Source: an uncultured Ruminococcus sp. (GTDB taxonomy: Bacteria > Bacillota > Clostridia > Oscillospirales > Ruminococcaceae). Taken from it: a DNA stretch of 33,118 nt. The stretch covers positions 1 through 33,118 of the forward strand of contig CAMWVV010000007.1 of the NCBI GenBank assembly GCA_947177755.1, read 5' to 3'. The position numbers were made by a program, and so were the translations under genes. Below are positions 6,702 through 14,862 of the stretch, in pieces. Numbering within the stretch: the stretch's first letter is position 1; every line of letters begins with the position of its first letter. Under the pieces are notes generated by a model. It saw only the letters and a list, made by a program, of their open reading frames with translations. It ran no database searches and was not told where the DNA came from.

Positions 6702-8318
6702 TCAACCCCTCCTTGTCCTTTCAAATTTCTGAATAAATTCGTCACCTCTGCCTTTACCACCCTCATAGTTTATTTCAAGAACGATTTCACTGAGCTTCTT
6801 AACTCCGAAAAATGAAAGTGCATTGGGAATATCTCCGTAATATGCAAGATGACCTGCATCATCAACTTTACTTTTTGCAAGCACAATTACTTTTTTGTAC
6901 ATATTCGCCACATCGTCGGGATAATGCGAAATCATAAGACCTGCCTTTCCGGAATCGGTACAATGCATAAGCTCCAGCGAATTATCTTTTGACTCTTCAA
7001 GTGTTATAGGACGTGTAATCTGTTTCATCTGGTCAACACGCCCTGCAACGTCAAGACCTGCGTCGGGTTCATCAAAAGTAAAGAAGCTTATGTCCCCTAC
7101 AGCCTTTATCGCTACCTGCACTCTCTTTCTCTGTCCTCCGCTTATGATACCAAGCATACTGTTTTTTATTGAAGAAAGCATCATACTTTCTATTACGTCG
7201 TCAACTCTCTGCTTAATTTCCTGTCTGCTGTATTCGGAAGCAAGCTGTAACTTTGCAGAATCCATAATTGTATTGTAAACCGTATCATTTGCACGGTAAT
7301 CGGGATATTGCGGAACTACTCCGATTTTATGTTTCAGTACCCTGAGATTTTTATAAAGATTCATACCTTCAAGAAATATATTTCCTTTTATATCAAGAGT
7401 CTGCTCTATATCATGATTCTGCCCTGTTATTGCCTTTATAAAAGTAGACTTTCCTGCTCCTGCTCCGCCAAGTACAAGTATAAAGTCTCCTGCTTCAATA
7501 TCAAGATTTATATCTTTCAATAGAGTTTTCTTTTTACCAAAATTGCCTCTTTTAGCTTTTACTTCATTAATATTTACATTCATTATTACAGAACGGTTGC
7601 TGTAGTCAAAACTGTCTGCCCTTTTAACCGAAGAATTTACGGAATTATATATAATTTCACTTCCTGTAAAAATAAGGGTGGTATTTGCAATACGGATTAC
7701 GTCAAGCGGATTAAGAAACTGTTCATATTCCACCTGATTCTTGTTTACTGAAACACCGTTTTTGCTGTTGTTGTCGACTATTTTCCATCTGCCTGCATTC
7801 CACTGAAGCATGGCATGATTTCTTGATGACATAAAATCCGTCAGTGAAATACCATCATCTATATTTCTGCCGATTTTTACATTGTAACTTCCATTAAGTG
7901 AGTATCTTTGCCACTGCTCATCTGCTGAAAAAGTAGTGCTGAAAATCATTTCAACCGCCTCATCATGCGGTACATTAAGCTGACTGCGGTCGATTCTGAT
8001 AACATCACCATCAGTGAGCTTTACCGCCCTTGAACCTCTTTCATTGTACTTTTCAAGCTTTATCCCGTTTATGAAAGTACCGTTAAGACTGTTATTGTCC
8101 TTATAATAATATGAACCATCAATGAAAGAAAATTCGCCGTGATTACGTGATGCAATACAGGAATAAAGTGTGATGTCACTGTATGAATCGGACGATTTTC
8201 TTCCCAAACTCATATCACCGCTAAGTCTGACTATTGATAAATTTATACCTTTTTCCAGAATAAAAAGCGTTGCCGGTTTCGGCGGAAGCGGTGCATAATA
8301 CACCGTTCTGTTATCCAT
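6702..8318 (-). CDS. Double-FHA domain ABC transporter ATP-binding protein
   Basis: 538 residues. FHA 1 spans about 36-110 (GRKSS, then IASRNHGEF and SLNGTFING) and FHA 2 about 147-215 (IGRNIDDG, SSRNHAM, SKNGVSV). Both keep the Gly-Arg, Ser-x-x-His and Asn-Gly residues needed to bind phosphothreonine. The ABC domain follows with Walker A GGAGAGKS (284-291), Q337, signature ISGGQRKRV (392-400), Walker B FFTFDEP (412-418) and H465. About 46 residues separate Walker B from the H-loop, longer than usual. The SGGQRKRV signature is of the ABCG type. The gene is first in an operon with permease and PP2C phosphatase. The start ATG has GGGAGG upstream. Activity is probably switched by phosphorylated partners. 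Confidence 0.92.
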   Translation of the reverse strand: MDNRTVYYAPLPPKPATLFILEKGINLSIVRLSGDMSLGRKSSDSYSDITLYSCIASRNHGEFSFIDGSYYYKDNNSLNGTFINGIKLEKYNERGSRAVKLTDGDVIRIDRSQLNVPHDEAVEMIFSTTFSADEQWQRYSLNGSYNVKIGRNIDDGISLTDFMSSRNHAMLQWNAGRWKIVDNNSKNGVSVNKNQVEYEQFLNPLDVIRIANTTLIFTGSEIIYNSVNSSVKRADSFDYSNRSVIMNVNINEVKAKRGNFGKKKTLLKDINLDIEAGDFILVLGGAGAGKSTFIKAITGQNHDIEQTLDIKGNIFLEGMNLYKNLRVLKHKIGVVPQYPDYRANDTVYNTIMDSAKLQLASEYSRQEIKQRVDDVIESMMLSSIKNSMLGIISGGQRKRVQVAIKAVGDISFFTFDEPDAGLDVAGRVDQMKQITRPITLEESKDNSLELMHCTDSGKAGLMISHYPDDVANMYKKVIVLAKSKVDDAGHLAYYGDIPNALSFFGVKKLSEIVLEINYEGGKGRGDEFIQKFERTRRG

Positions 8319-8355
8319 AATTATACCTCCCTATTAATAACATGATACAGATTAG

Positions 8356-8384
8356 ATTTTATCATATTTTCCTTAAAATATCAA
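8356..8384 (-). promoter_or_regulatory. Promoter of the FHA-ABC / PP2C operon
   Basis: On the minus strand, TTGATA (8379-8384) and TAAAAT (8356-8361) are 17 bases apart, immediately after the stop of the methyltransferase gene. The distance to the FHA-ABC start codon is about 37 bases. Confidence 0.65.
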
Positions 8385-9215
8385 TTAAAATAATTTCTCA
8401 ACGTTTTTTCCAAGTTCCCAGAATGCAACAGCACTTGCGGCGGCTACATTCAGAGAGTCAACACCTTCCGCCATAGGAATTTTTACCGTATAGTCACAAC
8501 TTTCAATTGTCGACTGCTTAAGCCCCTCTCCCTCCGTACCAAGTATAACAGCCGTTTTTCCGATTGATTTAAGTGCAGGTGAATCAATATCAAGCGTATT
8601 GTCATGAAGTGCCATAGCAACGGTTGAAAAACCATATTTTTTAAGCAGTTCAATATAATTAATATTGTCGTCAAAATAAGCCCACGGCATTCTGAAAACC
8701 GTTCCCATACTCACACGCACCGAACGTCTGTAAAGAGGGTCACTGCACGCAGGTGTAAGCAGTACTGCATCAATGCCCATAGCAGCAGCCGACCTCATAA
8801 TTGCTCCCACATTTGTCTGATTCATAACGTCCTCAAGAACAGCTATTTTTGAAGAACATTTCAGAATTTCTTCAACGGACGGGTTTTCCCTGCGTTTCAT
8901 GGCACATAAAATGCCCTGAGTAAGTTTAAATCCAGTAATCTGAGTAAGTACACTGCTGTCGGCTGTATAAACAGGAATATTCCCACAGCGTTCAATTATA
9001 TCTTTTGCCTGACCATCTATATATTTTCTCTCCGCAAGAATCGAAAGCGGTTCATAGCCGTCATTTAACGCAAGACGTATTACTTTCGGACTTTCAGCTA
9101 TAAAAATACCGAGTTTGTCGGGTTCAAAATAACGTTTAAGCTGAATTTCCGAAGTAATGGTATATGGTTTTAAATCTTCCAATTCAAGATTATTTATTTC
9201 AATTATCCGTGACAT
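8385..9215 (-). CDS. SpoU/TrmH-family RNA 2'-O-methyltransferase
   Basis: 276 residues. The N-terminal third is an RNA-substrate-binding-like region. The C-terminal SPOUT fold carries the three SpoU motifs: NVGAIMRSAAAMGIDAVLL (motif 1), VILGTEGEGL (motif 2) and IPMAEGVDSLNVAAASAVA (motif 3, knotted SAM site). Such enzymes methylate ribose 2'-O of rRNA or tRNA using S-adenosylmethionine. The exact target nucleotide cannot be told. It lies downstream of metG behind a hairpin terminator, with an AGGAG site before its ATG, so it may depend partly on read-through. Confidence 0.92.
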   Translation of the reverse strand: MSRIIEINNLELEDLKPYTITSEIQLKRYFEPDKLGIFIAESPKVIRLALNDGYEPLSILAERKYIDGQAKDIIERCGNIPVYTADSSVLTQITGFKLTQGILCAMKRRENPSVEEILKCSSKIAVLEDVMNQTNVGAIMRSAAAMGIDAVLLTPACSDPLYRRSVRVSMGTVFRMPWAYFDDNINYIELLKKYGFSTVAMALHDNTLDIDSPALKSIGKTAVILGTEGEGLKQSTIESCDYTVKIPMAEGVDSLNVAAASAVAFWELGKNVEKLF

Positions 9216-9241
9216 AGTTTTCTCCTGTAAAATACTTTATC

Positions 9242-9271
9242 AAAAACAGGGACAGTCCCGAAACTGTCCCT
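9242..9271 (-). terminator. Terminator after metG
   Basis: Perfect 9-bp stem, AGGGACAGT/ACTGTCCCT (arms 9248-9256 and 9263-9271), with a six-base loop. On the minus strand it is followed by GTTTTT. A T-rich run on the other side would also allow plus-strand use. Confidence 0.8.
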
Positions 9272-9279
9272 TATATTTT

Positions 9280-11244
9280 TTATCTTATTTTAGCACCGAC
9301 GGGAATACTGTCATCAACAAAAATAACCTTACAACCGCCGTCGGCAAGGTCTGCCGCACAAATCATGCCGTTGCTTTCAATACCGCAAAGTTTTGCAGGC
9401 TTTAAGTTGGCAATAAGCTGTATTTTTCTTCCTGTCAAATCCTCAGGCTTATAATACTGTGCAATACCTGAAACAACCTGTCTGCCACCCATACCGTCGT
9501 CAAGCTGTAAACAGAGAAGTTTTTTTGATTTCTTGACTTTCTCACATGAGAGAACTTTTGCCACACGTATTTCAACCTTTGCGAAATCGTCAATTGTTAT
9601 TTCGGGGGCAAGTTCTATTTTTTCAGACGGCTTTTCAGATTCTGAAAGATTAGCCTGTGCCTTTTCCATATTTTCCCTGATAATATTATTGAGTGCCTCA
9701 ATTTCCTTTTCAACGTCAATTCTCGGGAAAAGTATTTCCCCCTTATGAACAGTTACATTTACGGGAAGTACACCGAACTCCGAAAGTTTTTCATACTTCA
9801 CATCGTCGGCAGACGCACCAATCTGCTCCCATACTTTCGGCATAGTCGAGGGCATGAACGGTGAAAGAAATGCTGAAATAATTCTGACAGTATCAAGCAG
9901 GTTATAAAGAACAGACGCAAGTCTTGCCCTGTTTTCCTCACTCTTGCCGAGTTTCCACGGTTCAGTTTCGTCAATGTACTTGTTTGCCCTGTCAACTGTC
10001 CTGAATATCGCTTCAAGTGCGTTCTTTATTTTTGTTTCCGACATAGCAGAATCAACATCGGAAACTGTTTTCAGAACAACGTTTTTAAATTCTGTGTCTA
10101 TTTCAGCTTCTTCACGTTCTTCGGGGAGAGTTCCGCCAAAATACTTTTCAGCCATTGCAACAGTACGTGAAACAAGATTTCCGAAACCGTTTGCAAGGTC
10201 GGAATTTATACGGTTAATCATGATTTCATTTGAAAAAGAACTGTCCGAACCAAGAGCCATTTCCCTTAAAATATGATACCTGATAGCGTCACAGCCGTAA
10301 CGTTCACCAAGTACAAACGGGTCAACGACATTGCCGAGAGATTTGGACATCTTTTCACCGTTGAAAGTAATCCAGCCATGCACAGCAAGATGTTTCGGTA
10401 ACGGCAGGTCAAGAGCCATAAGCATAGCAGGCCATATAATTGCGTGGAAACGCATAATATCCTTTGCAACCATATGGATATCGGCAGGCCAGTATTTTTC
10501 AAACTCATCGGGTCTTCTGTTCTGATAGCCGAGAGCGGAAATATAGTTTGAAAGTGCATCAATCCAGACATACACAACATGACCTTCATCAAATGTCACG
10601 GGAATACCCCATTTGAAAGTTGTACGTGAAACACATAAATCCTCAAGTCCTGGCTTGATAAAATTGTTTACAAGTTCAACTGCCCTTGTTTTCGGCTGAA
10701 GATAGTCTGTTTCGGTGAGAAGTTTTTCAATTCTGTCCGCAAAAGGCGACATCTTAAAGAAATAAGCTTCCTCCTTTGCAAAAGTCACTGCACGGTGACA
10801 CTCGGGACAACAACCGTTTTCATCAAGCTGTGAATCCGTCCAGAAACTTTCACACGGAGTGCAGTATTTACCGGAATATTCGCCCTTATAGATATAACCC
10901 TTGTCATAAAGGTCTTTGAAAATTTTCTGAACACTTTCAATGTGGTAATCGTCAGTAGTTCTTATAAACTGGTCATAATTTATGTTCATGTATTTCCAGA
11001 GATTCTTGAATGTACCCACGATTTCGTCAACATACTCTTTTGGTGTGACACCCTTTTCAGCGGCTTTCTGTTCAATTTTAAGACCGTGTTCGTCAGTTCC
11101 TGTGAGAAACTTTACGTCATAGCCCTGCATTCTTTTGTAACGTGCTACAGAATCACACGCAACGGTCGTATAACAATGACCAATATGCGGATTTCCTGAC
11201 GGATAATATATCGGTGTAGTAATGTAAAAAGTTTTTTCTGACAT
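9280..11244 (-). CDS. metG: Methionyl-tRNA synthetase with C-terminal tRNA-binding domain
   Basis: 654 residues from the ATG at 11244, chosen because GGAG lies nine bases upstream. An in-frame ATG at 11265 has no such site. HIGH is at residues 20-23 and KMSKS at 298-302. A zinc knuckle with C128, C131, C146 and C149 sits in the connecting domain (CTPCESF and CCPECHR). The anticodon-binding helical domain follows, and residues about 545-654 form the EMAP/Trbp-type OB domain (VEIRVAKVLSCEKVKKSKKL) that helps dimerise and hold tRNA. It charges tRNA-Met in the cytoplasm. The leader is short and holds no T-box. Confidence 0.97.
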   Translation of the reverse strand: MSEKTFYITTPIYYPSGNPHIGHCYTTVACDSVARYKRMQGYDVKFLTGTDEHGLKIEQKAAEKGVTPKEYVDEIVGTFKNLWKYMNINYDQFIRTTDDYHIESVQKIFKDLYDKGYIYKGEYSGKYCTPCESFWTDSQLDENGCCPECHRAVTFAKEEAYFFKMSPFADRIEKLLTETDYLQPKTRAVELVNNFIKPGLEDLCVSRTTFKWGIPVTFDEGHVVYVWIDALSNYISALGYQNRRPDEFEKYWPADIHMVAKDIMRFHAIIWPAMLMALDLPLPKHLAVHGWITFNGEKMSKSLGNVVDPFVLGERYGCDAIRYHILREMALGSDSSFSNEIMINRINSDLANGFGNLVSRTVAMAEKYFGGTLPEEREEAEIDTEFKNVVLKTVSDVDSAMSETKIKNALEAIFRTVDRANKYIDETEPWKLGKSEENRARLASVLYNLLDTVRIISAFLSPFMPSTMPKVWEQIGASADDVKYEKLSEFGVLPVNVTVHKGEILFPRIDVEKEIEALNNIIRENMEKAQANLSESEKPSEKIELAPEITIDDFAKVEIRVAKVLSCEKVKKSKKLLCLQLDDGMGGRQVVSGIAQYYKPEDLTGRKIQLIANLKPAKLCGIESNGMICAADLADGGCKVIFVDDSIPVGAKIR

Positions 11245-11288
11245 AGTAAATCGCTCCAATCGCATTATATTTGCAGTTATGCATTTTT

Positions 11289-11317
11289 ATTATACACTAT
11301 TTCTTTCCTTTTGTCAC
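11289..11317 (-). promoter_or_regulatory. Promoter of metG
   Basis: On the minus strand, GTGACA (11312-11317) and TATAAT (11289-11294) are separated by 17 bases. The leader to the start codon is about 37 bases, too short for a T-box or riboswitch. Confidence 0.75.
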
Positions 11318-11339
11318 GCTTTTTCAAAAATTAATATAT

Positions 11340-11792
11340 TCAAATAACAGGTACGTCTATATTCACACCCTCTGTACCTTCAATAAATATTTTATTTATA
11401 TTCGGACATCTTTTTTTCAGATGAAATATATCTGCTCTTGTCAGTTTTGGTATAAACTGAATATTTCCACATATAAACCTGTTGCCGTCTATTTCGGATT
11501 TTAAATAAGTCATAAAATCAAACCATTCTTTAAAAAAACAATCTTCCTTTTCATAATCAAAGAAAATGCTATACCCGTCGGCATCAATAAAAATCATCAA
11601 AGCTGTTCCGACATCACAGTACTTGTTGTCAATAATACTCCGAGGTACGTCAAAACCGTTGTCCCAGTTATAATTTACGGCTATTATATGTAAAATTTCT
11701 GAATCTTCTGTATGTTCAATATAACTCACAAACTCACTTTCTGATTTTTCATACAGCAGTTCATAAAATAATTCCGAATCATATTCAGTCAA
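11340..11792 (-). CDS. DUF4274-like hypothetical protein
   Basis: 150 residues. The centre (LHIIAVNYNWDNGFDVP, then CDVGTALMIFIDADG) matches what I remember of the DUF4274 pattern: an NYNWD-GF block, then C-D-x-GTAL and a D/A-D-G end. No catalytic motif, signal peptide or membrane segment is visible. It starts at a TTG whose last base overlaps the stop of the DUF434 gene (TTGA), with GGGGGAT upstream. The two are therefore translationally coupled. Some DUF4274 proteins lie near toxin loci, but no toxin is seen here. Function unknown. Confidence 0.7.
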   Translation of the reverse strand: MTEYDSELFYELLYEKSESEFVSYIEHTEDSEILHIIAVNYNWDNGFDVPRSIIDNKYCDVGTALMIFIDADGYSIFFDYEKEDCFFKEWFDFMTYLKSEIDGNRFICGNIQFIPKLTRADIFHLKKRCPNINKIFIEGTEGVNIDVPVI

Positions 11793-12529
11793 CGCAAATC
11801 CCCCATAATATCAATATATCTGTAATTTCCTATGTGATTTTTTATTACCGTATCAGTGAGGTTATACCAGCTTCCACACCTGTCAAGAATTAAAGCGTCT
11901 GCGGTAACAACACAACTTTTACTTTCAAGAATTGAATCGACACTGTTTTCCGTATAAACCTCAATTTCAAACGGTCTGTCCTGCATAATTTCAAGAATTT
12001 TCTGTTTAAGTCTGCCCGAATTTGAAACAGGTGCATCAAGATAAAATACAGCCTTTTCTATATTAAGGTATGTAAAAGTTTCGGCAACTGCACTGACCGC
12101 CATGTCCGTCTTGTCTATAAGACGGTATGTACCTCTAAGACCTGCAATATCACGGATTGTCCCGTCCATACACCTGAAAAGTATGGAATCGGAATATGCA
12201 ATCTCAAGTGTTATTATAGTGTTGAAACCGTCTATATACAGCGTTTTCCCTGCAACATCACTGTCTGAAAGTTCCTTGCTCTTTCTTATTTTTATATTTT
12301 CATCAGACGACACAGAACGTGCTATAGCTGTTCTTTGTCTTTCGGAAAGAAGATGATGATTTCCGACAAATGTCACGGCATTTTTCATTGCATATCCCCT
12401 GTTTATAAGAAAATATACCTCTTCCGCAGATTTGCGGAGTTTTTCAAGACTTTCCGCTGTTCCGAACTCTTTTGCATCGGTCGGCACAAACCCTCTCTTT
12501 ACCTGTTTTGGTGTATGTTCGATTTCCAT
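11789..12529 (-). CDS. DUF434 / DUF5616 domain protein
   Basis: 246 residues. The N-terminal part (EEVYFLINRGYAMKNAVTFV, then LLSERQRTAIAR) has the DUF434 form. The C-terminal part begins with TLYIDGFNTIITLEIAYS, typical of DUF5616, and has an Asp-rich Rossmann-like look (YLDAPVSNSGRLKQ). Proteins of this type are widespread in archaea and anaerobic bacteria. A nuclease-like fold has been suggested by appearance, but no role is established that I can name. It has its own strong promoter and an AGGAGATAG ribosome site and is coupled to the DUF4274-like gene. Confidence 0.82.
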   Translation of the reverse strand: MEIEHTPKQVKRGFVPTDAKEFGTAESLEKLRKSAEEVYFLINRGYAMKNAVTFVGNHHLLSERQRTAIARSVSSDENIKIRKSKELSDSDVAGKTLYIDGFNTIITLEIAYSDSILFRCMDGTIRDIAGLRGTYRLIDKTDMAVSAVAETFTYLNIEKAVFYLDAPVSNSGRLKQKILEIMQDRPFEIEVYTENSVDSILESKSCVVTADALILDRCGSWYNLTDTVIKNHIGNYRYIDIMGDLR

Positions 12530-12567
12530 ATCTATCTCCTCTCAATCCTGATTTCCAACATATTTTT

Positions 12568-12596
12568 ATTATACTATTTTATTTCCTGTTTGTCAA
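12568..12596 (-). promoter_or_regulatory. Promoter of the DUF434 / DUF4274 operon
   Basis: On the minus strand, TTGACA (12591-12596) and TATAAT (12568-12573) are separated by exactly 17 bases: a perfect sigma-A promoter about 38 bases ahead of the start codon. Confidence 0.85.
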
Positions 12597-12664
12597 TTAC
12601 TGTAAAAATAATTTTCAAAATATACTGCAATATGATATAATTCAATCTGTACATATCAGAAAAA

Positions 12665-12696
12665 CCACAGCAGATACATTAAAAAATCCGCTGTGG
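12665..12696 (-). terminator. Terminator after the dockerin fusion gene
   Basis: CCACAGC (12665-12671) pairs with GCTGTGG (12690-12696), extended by GAT/ATC after a one-base mismatch. On the minus strand it is followed by TTTTTC, and on the plus strand by CTTTTCTTT, so it may act in both directions. Confidence 0.75.
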
Positions 12697-12747
12697 CTTT
12701 TCTTTCAGTTATTCAGAAGGAAAAAACGTCTGAATCGGGAGAGTATG

Positions 12748-14862
12748 TCAGGACTGTGTTGTACTCATCATCTGTATTTGCAGTGCGTCGGACGCTGTTA
12801 TACCGTCGCCTGTATTGTATACATCTGCATTGAATTTTCCTTTTGTTGTAAGCTTGTAATTATCGGGATTTGCAATTGACTGCATAATAAGTACAGCGTC
12901 TGCAATATTGACATCATCGTCATTGTTTGCGTTTCCTGAACGTTCTATATCAAGACTTAAAAGAACCTTGATATTATCTTCATAGTTTGCAGTTGTGGAA
13001 ATGGGTTCCGGAGTTTCACAGAGACTCTGGACATACTCATAATAAGAACCGTCAACGTCATCTATTTCATCAGCGTACTTTATTACATATAACTGCACTG
13101 CCGTGAGGTCGTATATGCTGGCACTGGTTCCTTCTCCGTCCAAATCATAGTTTTCGTTGATGTTGTTCCATGTTTCTGCCGGAAGTATGCTTTTTTCAGC
13201 TTTACTGCCCTTCAATTTGTCACTCCAGTAAATGTTTATATCGAAGTAGTCCATGTAGTCAACAACTCCATCCATATTTACATCGGGAGCAGGTCGGATA
13301 CCGTTTTCAACATCGGAACAGTATGAATCAAAGAACGGAGTAAATTCATTCATATTAAGCATATAATGAAAATCATTGATGTCATATGTCGGTCCTATAT
13401 TATCACTTACTTCGATGCCCATTTTTGAAGCAGCATTTATTACCAGTGAGGGAATACTATATGAAGATACATAGCCTTCAATATTCTCTTTGTAGTATTC
13501 TATCGTGAAATATTCCTGTTTTACTTCTATGTGATTTAAAATATAAGCTGCTACCGCCACCGACATAATAGGACCATAATAATTATGCGGAACAAGATGC
13601 TCTGAATAATAGAAAGAGAAATCCCAGCATTTTTGATATTCTTCTTCAGTAAGAATCTGCTTTATTACTTCGGTTTTCTTCTCTGTAAAGAATACGTCCA
13701 TACAGTAAATATCATCAACATCAAGCTGACCGTTTCCGTTAATATCGAGGTCTGCTGTACCGCTCTGATACAGTTCATCAATCAGATAATATTGAGCTTC
13801 CAGATATTCCACATGATAGAACATACGCATAGGGAAAACGTATGCCTGAATTTCCTTGTATTTTCCGAAATCGTCCTCAGTAGTAAGCGGTTCAATATCA
13901 GGGTCATAATATGCAGGATTGAGATATTCATATTTAATGTTTCCATCGACTATAAAGTACCTCATCAGATGTAATGTATCATCAAAGTCAACTGTTCCGT
14001 TGCCGTCATAGTCGGCTATGCTTTCGATACGCTGTACTATTTCAGGGTCAATATCATTCTCATAAGAATAGTATTCTGAACGGTAAGCGTCAAGCAGATA
14101 GCAGTCCATGATGTCAAATTCACCGTTGCCGTTGATGTCAACGTCCAGTTCTCCGCTTTCCATTTTAGCGAAAATTTCTTTTTCACCCTGCCAGTATCTT
14201 GACGGATTAACCTTAAAAGGTACGCCTGAAGCATTGCTTGTTGTGGGCATAGCAGAACTCATTATTGTAAGTGCCGATATAAAAGACATAAATTTTTTCA
14301 TATAATAACTCCCTTCGTCATCAATATTCTGCGGCGGACTTATAATCTCCGTCTCCGTCACAGTTAAGTCTGTTTGTGGTTCATATCTGATGGTTGTCTG
14401 GATTACTTCTTGTAAAGGTTGGGTTTGATAATCTGTTTTATTAATCGGAGAAGTCTGTGATAACGTGGTTGTAGTATAAACTGTACTGTCTGTAATTTCG
14501 GAAAATTCTGTTGTATATGAAGTTATAATGTTACTTTCGGTAATATTCGGAACTGTAGTTGTCACGGAAGTTACAGATGTATATTTTTCTGATTCTGTAA
14601 CAGAAGTCTGCAACGGCTTTTCAGTGCTTGTCTGCGTAACAGATTCGTTTTCCGTAACCATTTGAAAGTCATCTGAATAATTTTTGAATGCATTTTTTAA
14701 GTCATTATTTTTCCACACTCCGAAGCCTACAATAACAACAGCACATATTCCCGAAATCATAAGTGAGGTTCTTTTTATTATTGCTGTTCTTCTCCGTCTT
14801 TTTTCAAGAATTTCATCGCCTTTTCTGAATACTCTTTCTGTAATATCCTCATAGCTCTTCAT
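12748..14862 (-). CDS. Membrane protein of anti-sigma form fused in frame to a multi-dockerin secreted protein
   Basis: 704 residues from the ATG at 14862, which overlaps the sigma factor stop by 14 bases and has AGAGGGG upstream. Residues 1-31 are basic and cytoplasmic, and 33-50 are a membrane helix (SLMISGICAVVIVGFGVW). Residues about 70-180 are a Thr/Ser/Glu-rich stalk. At 188 a complete second signal peptide begins (MKKFMSFISALTIMSS, cleavage near TSNAS). After it come dockerin-type EF-hand loops starting at about 242, 284, 373, 527, 573, 644 and 680, of which 242/284, 527/573 and 644/680 are paired like dockerins. No glycosidase motif is seen. The sigma/membrane-protein pairing recalls SigI/RsgI of cellulosome-forming clostridia, where the outer part senses polysaccharide. 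An anti-sigma role is inferred only from order and topology. The chain may be one protein or two (see the internal start at 14299). Confidence 0.78.
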   Translation of the reverse strand: MKSYEDITERVFRKGDEILEKRRRRTAIIKRTSLMISGICAVVIVGFGVWKNNDLKNAFKNYSDDFQMVTENESVTQTSTEKPLQTSVTESEKYTSVTSVTTTVPNITESNIITSYTTEFSEITDSTVYTTTTLSQTSPINKTDYQTQPLQEVIQTTIRYEPQTDLTVTETEIISPPQNIDDEGSYYMKKFMSFISALTIMSSAMPTTSNASGVPFKVNPSRYWQGEKEIFAKMESGELDVDINGNGEFDIMDCYLLDAYRSEYYSYENDIDPEIVQRIESIADYDGNGTVDFDDTLHLMRYFIVDGNIKYEYLNPAYYDPDIEPLTTEDDFGKYKEIQAYVFPMRMFYHVEYLEAQYYLIDELYQSGTADLDINGNGQLDVDDIYCMDVFFTEKKTEVIKQILTEEEYQKCWDFSFYYSEHLVPHNYYGPIMSVAVAAYILNHIEVKQEYFTIEYYKENIEGYVSSYSIPSLVINAASKMGIEVSDNIGPTYDINDFHYMLNMNEFTPFFDSYCSDVENGIRPAPDVNMDGVVDYMDYFDINIYWSDKLKGSKAEKSILPAETWNNINENYDLDGEGTSASIYDLTAVQLYVIKYADEIDDVDGSYYEYVQSLCETPEPISTTANYEDNIKVLLSLDIERSGNANNDDDVNIADAVLIMQSIANPDNYKLTTKGKFNADVYNTGDGITASDALQIQMMSTTQS
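14299..14315 (-). other. Internal ribosome site and start codon before the embedded signal peptide
   Basis: On the minus strand, AAGGGAG (14309-14315) stands seven bases before an ATG (14299-14301) that opens a textbook signal peptide, in the same frame as the upstream membrane protein. Stops just before or overlapping this ATG exist in both other frames (a TGATGA, and an ATGA overlap), so a single-base indel would separate two normal genes. A product starting here would have 517 residues. Confidence 0.7.

Noticed and set aside
11266-11339. Possible T-box or SAM riboswitch in front of metG
   Set aside because: The leader from the predicted promoter is only about 40 bases and has no specifier loop, T-box or SAM-box sequence.
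12335-12879. Plus-strand open frames rich in Phe, Tyr and Cys near the dockerin and DUF434 genes
   Set aside because: They cross a promoter and a terminator of real minus-strand genes and show no recognisable protein features.
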